From assembly GCF_963678835.1 (NCBI RefSeq), contig NZ_OY787469.1, positions 1,364,001 to 1,428,000 on the forward strand: a DNA stretch of 64,000 nucleotides, read 5' to 3'. This document shows positions 45,136-53,793 of the stretch, piece after piece. This stretch comes from an uncultured Desulfuromonas sp. (GTDB lineage: Bacteria; Desulfobacterota; Desulfuromonadia; Desulfuromonadales; Desulfuromonadaceae). The translations under genes and the position numbers were made by a program. A model generated the notes under the pieces. The model saw only the letters and a list, made by a program, of their open reading frames with translations, did no database searches and had not been told where the DNA came from. Every line of letters begins with the position of its first letter. The stretch's first letter is position 1.

Positions 45136-46613
45136 TTTTTTACCTCGTTGAGCAGCCGTTCGAGCTGCTCGACCGTGTGCCGCAAGACGGCAATACGGGC
45201 AAATTTTTTGTCGTTGGCCGCAATCAGTTGCCAAGGGGCTTCTCGAGTGCTGGTGCGGCTGATCGTTTCATTGACGGCCCGTTCGTAATCAGCCCATTTT
45301 TCACGGTTGCGCCAGTCTTCGTCGGTGATCTTGTGTTGCTTCCACGGTGTAACCTCCCGCTCTTTGAATCGACGCAATTGCTCGTCCTGATCAATGTGTA
45401 GCCAAAACTTGAGCAGCAGAGTGGGAGCCTGGATCAGTTGCTGCTCAAACTCATTGATCTCCTCGTAAGCACGATGCCATTCGGCAGGGTGGGCAAAACC
45501 TTCCACCCGTTCCACCAGGGTGCGTCCGTACCAGCTTCGATCATAAATGGTCACCATGCCGGCACGCGGCAGGTGCCGCCAGAAACGCCACAGGTAATGG
45601 TGGTCTTTCTCTTCGTCTGTGGGCGAGCCGATGGAGATCTGTTGCACCAGTCGCGGGTCCATGGCGTTGGCAACGCGACGGATGCTGCCGCCTTTACCGG
45701 CGGCATCCCAGCCTTCAAACAGCAGGATGGTTGATAACCGTTTCTTGTACGCCAGCCAGATAAGGCGGTGTAATCGGCTCTGATACTCTGTGAGCTGATC
45801 GTGGTAGGAGTCGGGTCCCAGCGTGTGGTCGAGATTGACGCTGTTGAGTACTGGTGCAGTATCCACATCCATGATCACATCATCGGCGACCAGCGGGCTG
45901 TGGTTTTGCTCGGTACAGATCTGTAGGGCCTTGTTGAGAATGGTGAACACGCGCAGATGGCGGTGGCGCTTATGACTGGCGTCAATCAGATACCAGCGGG
46001 CCTGGGCGCGATCCGTGTGGCGAATCGACTGTTCAGCGGCATCGCGGATGCGCGAGTAATGGTCGAAATGCCACATGGCGCGCTTGATCATCTCCGGCGA
46101 TTCTTTGTGCTTTTTCTTCAGTTTCTGATGTTTTTGTTTCTGCGTTTCCGCACTGAGGTGAAACCAGAATTTAAGGATCACCGCATGGTCGTCGGCGAGC
46201 ATCTTCTCCAGGCGGACAATGCGGCGCATGTCGTGTTCCAGGGCGATTTCATCGGCCTGGCCTTCAACATAGCGACGCATGGGATCGGTGTACCAGGCAC
46301 CGAAAAAGATGCCGATCTGGCCCCGTTTGGGCATCGCCCGCCAGAATCGCCAATGGTCGGGCCGTTGCTGTTCTTCGTCGCTGGTTTCCCAAAAGGTCTG
46401 GATCACCACATTGCGCATGTCAAGCATGTCGCCTAGAGCATTGACCAGCTCCCCTTTACCGGCACCATCCATTCCGGAGATCAGAAGAATGATCGGCCCT
46501 GAGGCCTTTTGACAGGCGATCTGGGCGGTGATCAGCTGGGTACGCAGTTGGGCGATGGCGTCTTTGTACTCCTGCTTGTCGACCTGTTGGCCGAGTTCGA
46601 CAGATTCAAACAT
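45132..46613 (-). CDS. Two-domain polyphosphate kinase 2 (polyphosphate:AMP phosphotransferase type)
   Basis: The 493-residue protein holds two PPK2 domains in tandem, each with a P-loop: SGMDGAGKGELVN (about residue 45) and FEGWDAAGKGGSIRRV (about 298). Matching lid and Walker B regions follow in both (IFFGAWYTDPMRRYVEG with LKFWFHLSAETQ; TIYDRSWYGRTLVERVEG with LKFWLHIDQDEQ). Tandem-domain PPK2 enzymes (class II, Pap) phosphorylate AMP to ADP with polyphosphate. It lies third in an operon after the 1425-residue membrane protein and a DUF4126 protein. This suggests energy or nucleotide balancing tied to the envelope, but the link is inference. Confidence 0.92.
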   Translation of the reverse strand: MFESVELGQQVDKQEYKDAIAQLRTQLITAQIACQKASGPIILLISGMDGAGKGELVNALGDMLDMRNVVIQTFWETSDEEQQRPDHWRFWRAMPKRGQIGIFFGAWYTDPMRRYVEGQADEIALEHDMRRIVRLEKMLADDHAVILKFWFHLSAETQKQKHQKLKKKHKESPEMIKRAMWHFDHYSRIRDAAEQSIRHTDRAQARWYLIDASHKRHRHLRVFTILNKALQICTEQNHSPLVADDVIMDVDTAPVLNSVNLDHTLGPDSYHDQLTEYQSRLHRLIWLAYKKRLSTILLFEGWDAAGKGGSIRRVANAMDPRLVQQISIGSPTDEEKDHHYLWRFWRHLPRAGMVTIYDRSWYGRTLVERVEGFAHPAEWHRAYEEINEFEQQLIQAPTLLLKFWLHIDQDEQLRRFKEREVTPWKQHKITDEDWRNREKWADYERAVNETISRTSTREAPWQLIAANDKKFARIAVLRHTVEQLERLLNEVKK

Positions 46614-46630
46614 GGTGCCCTCCTGCGTGG

Positions 46631-47287
46631 TTAGGTTGGAGGTTCGATTTGGGGTGGTTCTTGAACAACCTCAGCAGATTTTTTGCCGGAAAACAATCGG
46701 CCGATGGCGGCAAACACCTTTTTGATTCCCCGCCACAGTTTCGGCAGCAGCCAGACCAGCAGCAAAATAAAAACAATCAGCAAACCGATGAACACCAGGG
46801 GGTGATTAAGGGCCACCCACAGTCCACCGATGACGGCGACATCTTCACTCAGTGAGGCCGCCCAATTGGTCACCGGCTCGGGTGAGGTGTTGATCAGCAC
46901 CCGCGAACCGGCCTTGGTGGCATGAGTCGCCGCCGTCAGAGTGCCGCCGACAATCGCAGCGGCCAGACTGATCGAGGGATCAACGCCACCGGTGGCTGCT
47001 GCGGCCAGAGCGGCGCCGGCCGGAATGCGGATAAAGGTGTGGATGGTGTCCCAGCCGGTATCCACACCGGGGAATTTATCAGCAAAGAACTCCACCACAT
47101 ACATCAGGGCGCTGGCGCCGATAACGATGGGTTCCTGAACAATCTGCAATGTCTGTGGAAGGACCATGGTGCCGGAATTGCCCATCAGCCCCAGCACCAG
47201 AATGGTGGCGTAGAGGTTGATGCCGCTGGCCCAGGCCGCGCCCATGCTCAAGGCGATAACGGCTGTAATCTGATCCAGTTGATCCAT
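46631..47287 (-). CDS. DUF4126 membrane protein
   Basis: The 218-residue protein has four or more hydrophobic stretches, starting with TAVIALSMGAAWASGINLYATILVLGLM-like sequence (about residues 8-36), matching DUF4126 in pattern: ALMYVVEFFADKFPGVDTGWD, IRIPAGAALAAAA, AAAIVGGTLTAATHATKAG. A C-terminal helix (FIGLLIVFILLLVWLLPKLW) leads into a basic tail with many Lys. Function is unknown. It starts three bases after the stop of the large membrane protein and ends 17 bases before PPK2, clearly one operon. Confidence 0.8.
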   Translation of the reverse strand: MDQLDQITAVIALSMGAAWASGINLYATILVLGLMGNSGTMVLPQTLQIVQEPIVIGASALMYVVEFFADKFPGVDTGWDTIHTFIRIPAGAALAAAATGGVDPSISLAAAIVGGTLTAATHATKAGSRVLINTSPEPVTNWAASLSEDVAVIGGLWVALNHPLVFIGLLIVFILLLVWLLPKLWRGIKKVFAAIGRLFSGKKSAEVVQEPPQIEPPT

Positions 47288-47290
47288 GGG

Positions 47291-50200
47291 TTACTCCTTC
47301 TCCTTTTCATCATCTGGAAAGGCGCTTTCAATGACAAACGACAGCTCCTCTTCCGGCGCTTTGGCAATCGGATTGTCCTGCTTGTCCGGCACAGCCGTTG
47401 CGGATTGCGTGGCTTCTTCGCCGGTCTGATCCGTTGGCGGAGCAGCCGGTGGGCTTGAAGTCTTGGCCGCCGTGGCCTTACGCGGCTGGCGCGGTGGGAA
47501 CTTTTTCCACAGACCGTCGCGGTTGAAGCTCTCCCACCCCCAGTTGATCCAACGCAGCAGGGCTGAAGCCAGCCACAGCGCCCACAGCAACATCAACACG
47601 CGGTAGACATACATCGGCACTGAAACCGCCCATGCTTCTGCGACCGGGCCGAGACTGCGGTCTTGATACCAGCGCAGATTCCACGCCGTTGAGTTGTTGC
47701 CGGCAATCTGCATTTCCGGCAGCCCCAACAATCCTTGCTGAATGGCGCTGAGAATCGTAAGTAGTGCAATGACGCTTAAAAAGACCAGGCCCGTTTGTGC
47801 CAGGTTGAAACGCAGTGGCGTGTTCAGTTTATCGCTATGGTCACGGCGCACTCCCAGCAACACCAGCCAGCCGACTACCGGCAGCAGCGCCGGCAGACTG
47901 GCCTGACTCAGTCCGGCACACAGCAGCAGCCAGTGCCACCAGCGCAGCGGTGTTGGCGCTTTGCGGCCGAGAATCAAGGCTCCGGCCAGGATCACCAGCA
48001 GCACGCCCCAGAACAACACCGCTGGTCCGAGCACCGGCCCGCCGACAAACAATGTCCAGCGACTCTCAGGCAGCTTGAGAGCCATATGACTCTCAACATG
48101 AGAGGTGCCGAGATTAACCGTTGGCGTTTTTGTCAGACAACTGACACCCTCAGGCTGATGCCAGTTCAGGGTGATACTCTGGGCACCGGGCACCAGCGGC
48201 AGGGTGACCAGACGGGGATTCTGATTGTTCTGCTTGATGGGCTGGCTCTGGCCGTTGATGGTGACCTCGTCGAGTTCCGCACCTTTCGGCAGGGTGATGA
48301 CGTGATCGGTTCCGTGACTGCTGCGGATATCAATGGTCAGATGTGCCGAGGTGCTGCGCTTACCCGGCGTAATTTCAAGATGGCTGTTGTCAATGGTCAC
48401 CGTTTGCCCTTTAACCCCTTCGGGGCGGGTGATGCTCAGGGTCAGTCGTTCGTTGGCCCACGGCGACCATTGCGGCAACCAGCGGCCATACTGGTAACGG
48501 TGGATTACGGGAATACCTTTGCTAACCACATGCCACATCCGATCAGCGTTGACGCGCCAGATTTCGTTGAACGGGCCACTGTCGGCAGCGACCAGTTCGA
48601 GCTGGCTTGATTTTTCCAATGATGATTGCCAGCGCACCTGTTCGATATCTGCGGGCAGATTGATGATGGCTATGTTGTCTTTGACGGTAATGTCACGACC
48701 GGTGACCCGTTCACCGCTGAGCAGGGGAATTTCCAGTACCGCGGCCGCACCTTTCTGACTGAGGCGGGTGACAGTGGTCTGCACTTGCCAATCGAGGCCG
48801 AGCACCAGTTCGCGCTCGACACGAACAAAGGCCGGTAGTTCACCGGGTTGCAGTTTTTTCTCTTCACTGTCACTAAGGCGGGTCAGCTCAATGGGGCCAT
48901 GACTGGCCTGACCGTTGCTGATGCCGCCGATGCGCCAGCCCGGCGTTGTCAGATGGACCATGCCGGCCGCCATAGGCACCGGCAGCTGGACGCGTTGCAG
49001 GCTGTCGGGTAACGGCGCATGCAGGGTGATGACGTGTTTGCCCGCCGGGACCCGTGCCCACAGTTGTTGGCGCTGATCGCGATAGAGCGGGATACGGCTT
49101 TTGCCATCCAGTTGGACGGTCTGCACTGAGAGTTGCTGTAACGGGAAAGGCAATGGTACGGCACTGGCGACCTGACTGTGATAGGTCATCTCCAGCTTGA
49201 GGCGTTGGCTGTCGGCCTGAATATCGAGCTGATCCAATGCGGTGCAGTAGGGGGCGCAAGCCACCGGCTCGGTAAGGCGAGCATAGAGTTCATCCAACAG
49301 CTCCGGCGAAGGAAAGGTGCCTTGCCCCCCTTGCGCGGCCTGGGTCGTTGTTGTGCCAACGCCGAGCAGCAAAGTGAGCAGACTGGCTGCAACGAAGGCC
49401 GCCAGAGCTGTGGTGGTGCCGCTCTTGCCGTGATCCGTGCCGTTCGATTCACTCTTCCAGCGTGGCAGTGGACCCTGGCTGAACAGATGGAGGAACATCA
49501 GGGCGATCATCACCACCCCGGCAACCAGGAGCAGGCGGGTTGCCAGCGGTGGCAACAGGAACAGGTGCAGGCTCTGGTCGGACATGACCGGGCCGTTCCA
49601 GCGCAGTTCAACCTGTTGCCATTGCCACTTCGGTAGCCCTGGTCCAGTCTGAATTTTCAGGTCAGGACGGTAGCTGGACAGTGCTTTCCCCAGCGACTGG
49701 CGTGTTGCCTTCAGCGGCGCGACGGCGTTTTTTTCCATCATCACCTCATCCGTGGCCACGGACATCATCGGCTCCGCCTGATAGTGGCGCGGCGCACTGC
49801 GGTGTGGGGTCAGTTGCGGATACAGGGCACTGCGAATCTGCTGGACGCTGAACATCAATACAATTACCAGCAGACCGAGCAGGGCCAGATTGCGATACCA
49901 TTGGGTGAGCTGTTTGACGCGTCCGGCGGGCAGCACGCGCAGCAGAGCGATCGGGATCAACACATGCAGCCAGATAAGTCGCGGTGCCTGAGGTTCGTGG
50001 TAGATCAGCACCAGCCCGGTCAGGGCGACGGCACCAGCGGTAAAACCCCACAAACGGCCAAAACTCAGAGTGAGAATCAGCACGATAAAGATGTCCAGCA
50101 GGGTCCAGCGCTGCAGCCACGTGGAGGAGGCGCTGTCGACGCCGGTGGCTTCAATGAGTCGCCAGCCCGGCGGCAGATTAAGGCGGGTGACCAGATGTTC

Positions 50201-51568
50201 GGGATTAAACTGCCAGCCGACCGCCGGCAGAGAACCCAGCTCTGTCGGTTGCATGCGGCTTTCCGCTTCCAGAGCCACCTGGCTCTGGCGCAGTTCAACA
50301 CCTGGCCCGGCGGCACCGTCAACATGGGTGATGAACTGGTCTTCGCCATGGCTGCTGACCCGGCCCAGTTGCAGCACCGGTGTTGCATCAAGGCGCGAGC
50401 GGTTTTTCAGCTCGCCGGAAATAAAATCTTTGACCGTGTAACCGCCGCCGTCAAAATCGAGCCACAAGGTGCGCTCAAGACGTAGTCGCTCACTGGCTGG
50501 ATCGCTGTCACCACGTTTACGCGGTACCAGGGTCAATGGCGTGTCCGGGGTCATCAGATAACTCGGCAGGTTGCGCCATTGGCCGGGCATGCCGGTCTGC
50601 GCCGGATCGATGGCTGTGGCCCCTTCAATGCTGATCACTCGTAATTCAGGGTGGGCTTCCACCGCCCAGATCTCCTGATCGGCCCACGGACCGTTCGGCG
50701 CTGGTGGTGATAAGGTATCAATGGGCCCCTGGTGCCGGGCGGCCAATTGCAGGGTCCAGTTGCCGGGCTTGAGTTGAATGCGTAGAGTTCCGTCGTTTTC
50801 CAGACGAGCGGGCAACGGGCTGTTGAGTGATAAAGGAATAAAGCCCTGTGGCAGCATAACGCCGGTGCGCATCTCTCGGGCTTGGCCGGAGACATGCAGT
50901 TGGATGCGGGTGGTCAACACCAGAGGGATGGTGTCGGCAACATGGCGAAAAACGCGGAAACTGACATGGTCCTGGACGGCTTCGGCGCTCTGGTCGCCTT
51001 TGTTGAGCCAAAGGAGACCATTGCTGTCCATTTGTGGTTGGTGGATAAACTGGCCGTTGCGGGTCAATTTGAGCAGGGCGGTGCCCTGAGGAACTTTGAG
51101 GGTTTCCGGCAAGTTGCTCCATGTGAATCGACCACTGATTTCATAGTGGCCGGCGTCAAGCCACAGGGCTGGGCGTTGCTGGTTTTCAGCGGCAGAATTT
51201 TCCGCCGGGCTGACCGTACCTGGATGGCGCAATACCGTGGCGGTCGTCCCGTTGACTGTGACCTGTTGCGGCCAGAAACGGTTGTCTCCAGGCAGTTGTA
51301 CCCAGCCGGGTTGTTCCAGTTCCCAGTATTGGTCAAAGCTGGCACCACGATCATTGGCGGTCAGAGTCAGACTGCCGGGCCATTGGCAGCGGTGTTCGTC
51401 ACGGCTGTTCCACAGCAGGGTACAGGCTTGTTGCGGGTCGTCATGGAGCACCCATTGTTGCCACGGTTGCAGATCCTCCGGGACATAAGGGTCAGAGACG
51501 GCTACAGCCGGACTGCTGATCGACAAAATCATCAGAAACAGGGCCACAAAGAATTGCAATGCAGACAT
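47291..51568 (-). CDS. Very large exported/membrane protein of unknown function (about 1425 residues)
   Basis: Not assigned to a family. A signal peptide (FFVALFLMILSISSPAVA, about residues 6-23) is followed by about 450 residues of predicted beta-rich, Trp-rich periplasmic domain. Next come a membrane-helix cluster (DIFIVLILTLSFGRLWGF, LIWLHVLIPIALLRVLP, LALLGLLVIVLMFSV), a helix near LLLVAGVVMIALMFLHLF and another near AAFVAASLLTLLLGVGT. A second beta-rich domain of about 450 residues and a C-terminal helix cluster (VLFWGVLLVILAGALILG onwards) follow, then a charged tail. The two halves share the plan exported domain-helices. Starts at 51568, 51583 or 51586 are possible; 51568 has GGGA eight bases before it. 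Confidence 0.7.
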   Translation of the reverse strand: MSALQFFVALFLMILSISSPAVAVSDPYVPEDLQPWQQWVLHDDPQQACTLLWNSRDEHRCQWPGSLTLTANDRGASFDQYWELEQPGWVQLPGDNRFWPQQVTVNGTTATVLRHPGTVSPAENSAAENQQRPALWLDAGHYEISGRFTWSNLPETLKVPQGTALLKLTRNGQFIHQPQMDSNGLLWLNKGDQSAEAVQDHVSFRVFRHVADTIPLVLTTRIQLHVSGQAREMRTGVMLPQGFIPLSLNSPLPARLENDGTLRIQLKPGNWTLQLAARHQGPIDTLSPPAPNGPWADQEIWAVEAHPELRVISIEGATAIDPAQTGMPGQWRNLPSYLMTPDTPLTLVPRKRGDSDPASERLRLERTLWLDFDGGGYTVKDFISGELKNRSRLDATPVLQLGRVSSHGEDQFITHVDGAAGPGVELRQSQVALEAESRMQPTELGSLPAVGWQFNPEHLVTRLNLPPGWRLIEATGVDSASSTWLQRWTLLDIFIVLILTLSFGRLWGFTAGAVALTGLVLIYHEPQAPRLIWLHVLIPIALLRVLPAGRVKQLTQWYRNLALLGLLVIVLMFSVQQIRSALYPQLTPHRSAPRHYQAEPMMSVATDEVMMEKNAVAPLKATRQSLGKALSSYRPDLKIQTGPGLPKWQWQQVELRWNGPVMSDQSLHLFLLPPLATRLLLVAGVVMIALMFLHLFSQGPLPRWKSESNGTDHGKSGTTTALAAFVAASLLTLLLGVGTTTTQAAQGGQGTFPSPELLDELYARLTEPVACAPYCTALDQLDIQADSQRLKLEMTYHSQVASAVPLPFPLQQLSVQTVQLDGKSRIPLYRDQRQQLWARVPAGKHVITLHAPLPDSLQRVQLPVPMAAGMVHLTTPGWRIGGISNGQASHGPIELTRLSDSEEKKLQPGELPAFVRVERELVLGLDWQVQTTVTRLSQKGAAAVLEIPLLSGERVTGRDITVKDNIAIINLPADIEQVRWQSSLEKSSQLELVAADSGPFNEIWRVNADRMWHVVSKGIPVIHRYQYGRWLPQWSPWANERLTLSITRPEGVKGQTVTIDNSHLEITPGKRSTSAHLTIDIRSSHGTDHVITLPKGAELDEVTINGQSQPIKQNNQNPRLVTLPLVPGAQSITLNWHQPEGVSCLTKTPTVNLGTSHVESHMALKLPESRWTLFVGGPVLGPAVLFWGVLLVILAGALILGRKAPTPLRWWHWLLLCAGLSQASLPALLPVVGWLVLLGVRRDHSDKLNTPLRFNLAQTGLVFLSVIALLTILSAIQQGLLGLPEMQIAGNNSTAWNLRWYQDRSLGPVAEAWAVSVPMYVYRVLMLLWALWLASALLRWINWGWESFNRDGLWKKFPPRQPRKATAAKTSSPPAAPPTDQTGEEATQSATAVPDKQDNPIAKAPEEELSFVIESAFPDDEKEKE

Positions 51569-51718
51569 AGGTCGAATTCCCATCACTTAAGATGTTCGTT
51601 GTCAATGGATCGATATTTTATTTGCCACCGACGGTGGAGCATGGCGTGAATAAACAGTTTACCGCAAAATAGTGTCCGGCGCATGTCCCGGTACCACAGT
51701 TGTCCTATCGGTTGCGTA

Positions 51719-52498
51719 TCAGGGCGTGTTCACCGGGAACTGATCCCTGAGGGTATCGAGATGGCGGCGGAAGATGGTCAGCATCACCTCATAGTTATGT
51801 CCGCCGGGGACATGAAAGCTGTTACAGGGCGGCAGCACTGTGGCCAGCAGAGGCGGACCTTCATCGGCGATGCTGTCATCTTGCCCATAGCCCAGATAAA
51901 TAGGGGGCGATGGTGGACCGAGAGGGCGTGTGTGCTGAGACTGCTTGATCCAGCTCCACACCATGCGTTGCCAGTCGTCAGCCGGGTCAAAGATTCCAGG
52001 CTGCCAGACGGAGACTCCACCGGCATCTTTGATTTCGTGAATGATGCCGTCCCAACCGAGAAACGGTGTGATGAGCAAAATGCCGTCGATATCTTCAGGG
52101 TGCTCGCGCACATAGATCAAACTGCCGAGTCCTCCCATGGAAAAACCCGCCAGCCAGATGTGTTGATAGCCCTGCTGGCGTGCCGGTTGGATGACATCCT
52201 CATAGAGACGGTCAACAAGGGTTTGTTTTTTGTAATAGCCGAAATGGGCATCGGGAACAACGACGTCAAACGGCAAATTGCGCTGACGAACCGCTGTGAT
52301 GGCGCCAAGGCGTTCAAAATCCTCAGCAGAACCGCCAATGCCGCGCAGGATAACGAGCAGGTTGGGGTTCTGCTGGGGCTGTGTATAGGTCAGTACCGGC
52401 AACGGGCTGCGTGTTGCCGGGGTGCAACTGAGGAGGAGGCTGCTCACAAAGATCAGTGTTGTGATGAGCCTCAACCGGTTGAACCAGAGTCGTGACAT
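51719..52498 (-). CDS. Alpha/beta-hydrolase lipoprotein
   Basis: From ATG 52498 (AAGGAG eight bases upstream) the product has 259 residues. It begins with a lipoprotein signal: LITTLIFVSSLLLSC with lipobox LLSC at about residue 23. The mature part has an alpha/beta-hydrolase core: LLVILRGIGGSAEDFERLGA (oxyanion region), IWLAGFSMGGLGSLIYV with nucleophile Ser in GFSMGG (about residue 137), and PGGHNYEVML near the end with the likely catalytic His. It probably sits on the periplasmic face of a membrane as an esterase-like enzyme. It is upstream of the large membrane protein with a gap of 150 bases. Confidence 0.78.
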   Translation of the reverse strand: MSRLWFNRLRLITTLIFVSSLLLSCTPATRSPLPVLTYTQPQQNPNLLVILRGIGGSAEDFERLGAITAVRQRNLPFDVVVPDAHFGYYKKQTLVDRLYEDVIQPARQQGYQHIWLAGFSMGGLGSLIYVREHPEDIDGILLITPFLGWDGIIHEIKDAGGVSVWQPGIFDPADDWQRMVWSWIKQSQHTRPLGPPSPPIYLGYGQDDSIADEGPPLLATVLPPCNSFHVPGGHNYEVMLTIFRRHLDTLRDQFPVNTP

Positions 52499-52577
52499 GG
52501 TCGAACTCCTTATACTTTGTGCCGCGGTAATCACTGTTCGGTGGCTGTATGTAACGAACCTGTTGCCGTGTCAGGGG

Positions 52578-53429
52578 TTATCGCATGGCGCCCAGCTTAA
52601 CCAGCAGTCGATCCAGCCATCGCCATGGCAGTAGACGTCGGCACGTCGCCAGAACATAAGTCGGCAGCGTGACATAGTAGCGTGGTTGCGGGCGCGGGCT
52701 GCTCAGAGCATGGAGCACTCGCTTGGTGACCAGTGCCGGTGATCCGGTAAACGGGGTCGGGTGGTCACTGGCGGCATAATAGTTGGTCACTCGCCGGTAG
52801 TCGTTGGCGTGATCACTGTCCTGCCAGTTAATCTCCTGCTGAAACGCTTCCAGGGCATTGTAGCGAAAACGACTGCGGATCGGTCCCGGTTCGATCAGGC
52901 TGACTTTGACCGGGGAATCGTAAAGTTCCAAACGCAGGGTGTCGGTCAGTCCTTCGAGGGCGAACTTGCTGGCGTTGTAAGCGCCTTGCCATGGGAAGGC
53001 GACCAAACCGAGCACCGAGCTGATGGTGACCAACCGTCCTTCCGCGCCCTGTTTCAATGCGGGAAGCAGGCCGACGGTCAGCTGGTGGGTGCCGAACAGG
53101 TTGACGGCAAACTGTTGTTCAAGGCTGTCGCGGGAAAGGTCTTCGACCGCGCCGGGCTGGCCGTAGGCGGCGTTATTGATCAGGGCGTAGAGGGCGTTAT
53201 CGCACAACGACAGGATGGTGTTGATAGCTCGGTCAACGCCGGCACTATCCGCCAGTTCCAGAGCACAGGTGGTCAGACCGAGGCGGCGCAGTTCCTCAAG
53301 GTCTTCGTCGCGGCGGGCGGTGGCGATCACCCGGTAGTCGTATTGATACAGGGTCAGGGCGATATCCCGGCCGATACCGCTGGAAGCGCCGGTGACAACG
53401 ACCCAACGTTGCTGTCCCATGCTGGTCAT
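52578..53429 (-). CDS. Short-chain dehydrogenase/reductase (SDR)
   Basis: The 283-residue enzyme has the SDR cofactor motif TGASSGIGRDIA (about residues 15-26), an NNAAYG motif (about 95), catalytic Ser in VTISSVLG (about 145) and YNASKFALEGLT (Tyr and Lys, about 158-162). The Arg-rich stretch after the first strand (ATARRDEDLEELR) favours NADP(H). Substrate is unknown; the C-terminus has a basic hydrophobic tail (LATCRRLLPWRWLDRLLVKL) that might associate with membrane. GAGG precedes ATG 53429. Upstream lies a degenerate, inverted copy of the large repeat. Confidence 0.88.
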   Translation of the reverse strand: MTSMGQQRWVVVTGASSGIGRDIALTLYQYDYRVIATARRDEDLEELRRLGLTTCALELADSAGVDRAINTILSLCDNALYALINNAAYGQPGAVEDLSRDSLEQQFAVNLFGTHQLTVGLLPALKQGAEGRLVTISSVLGLVAFPWQGAYNASKFALEGLTDTLRLELYDSPVKVSLIEPGPIRSRFRYNALEAFQQEINWQDSDHANDYRRVTNYYAASDHPTPFTGSPALVTKRVLHALSSPRPQPRYYVTLPTYVLATCRRLLPWRWLDRLLVKLGAMR

Positions 53430-53793
53430 GATGTTTTCCTCACTGATTGAATCTTGTAATCTCCGCTCTGACTTTTGATTGCTGAAGCTTTACCGTGGAG
53501 CATCTAGGCTGCTTTGGCGAGCATCCTCCGTCTGCGTGGTTTGGTGCCCACGTGACGCGGGCTTCCGCGCAAAATCGACTCCCGGGCTTCGCGTCCTGCG
53601 GAGTCCCTCACGCCATCCGCTTACGCCGCGATATCGGCAAAAAACTCGGTCTGTTGGTAACCGCCCTCAAACAGTTTGCCGACGATCATCACGGCGACGC
53701 TCCTTGCGTTCGGCGCTGCAGTACCGGAGAGCGGGTGGAATGCGGACGGTTCATTCCTGATGTCCTTATTCCCACCTGCTAGAGGTGTCGCGT
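53430..53793. other. Gap containing a degenerate repeat unit
   Basis: Between the SDR start and the stop codon of the DAC-like gene. Most of it is the inverted repeat remnant at 53541-53732. Short open frames here repeat the translated pattern of the arrays and are not considered genes. Confidence 0.5.
53541..53732 (-). repeat. Degenerate single unit of the large repeat, inverted
   Basis: On the minus strand this stretch matches the second half of the array units: GCAGCGCCGAACG, then the long stem around CGTCGGCAAACTG, then GGAGTCGATTTTGCG, GCGGAAGCCCGCGTCACGTGG. Compared with full units it lacks the ACTTTTG/CAAAAGT hairpin, apparently lost between short GCG repeats. It is the only copy outside the two arrays that keeps several blocks in order. 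Confidence 0.75.
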
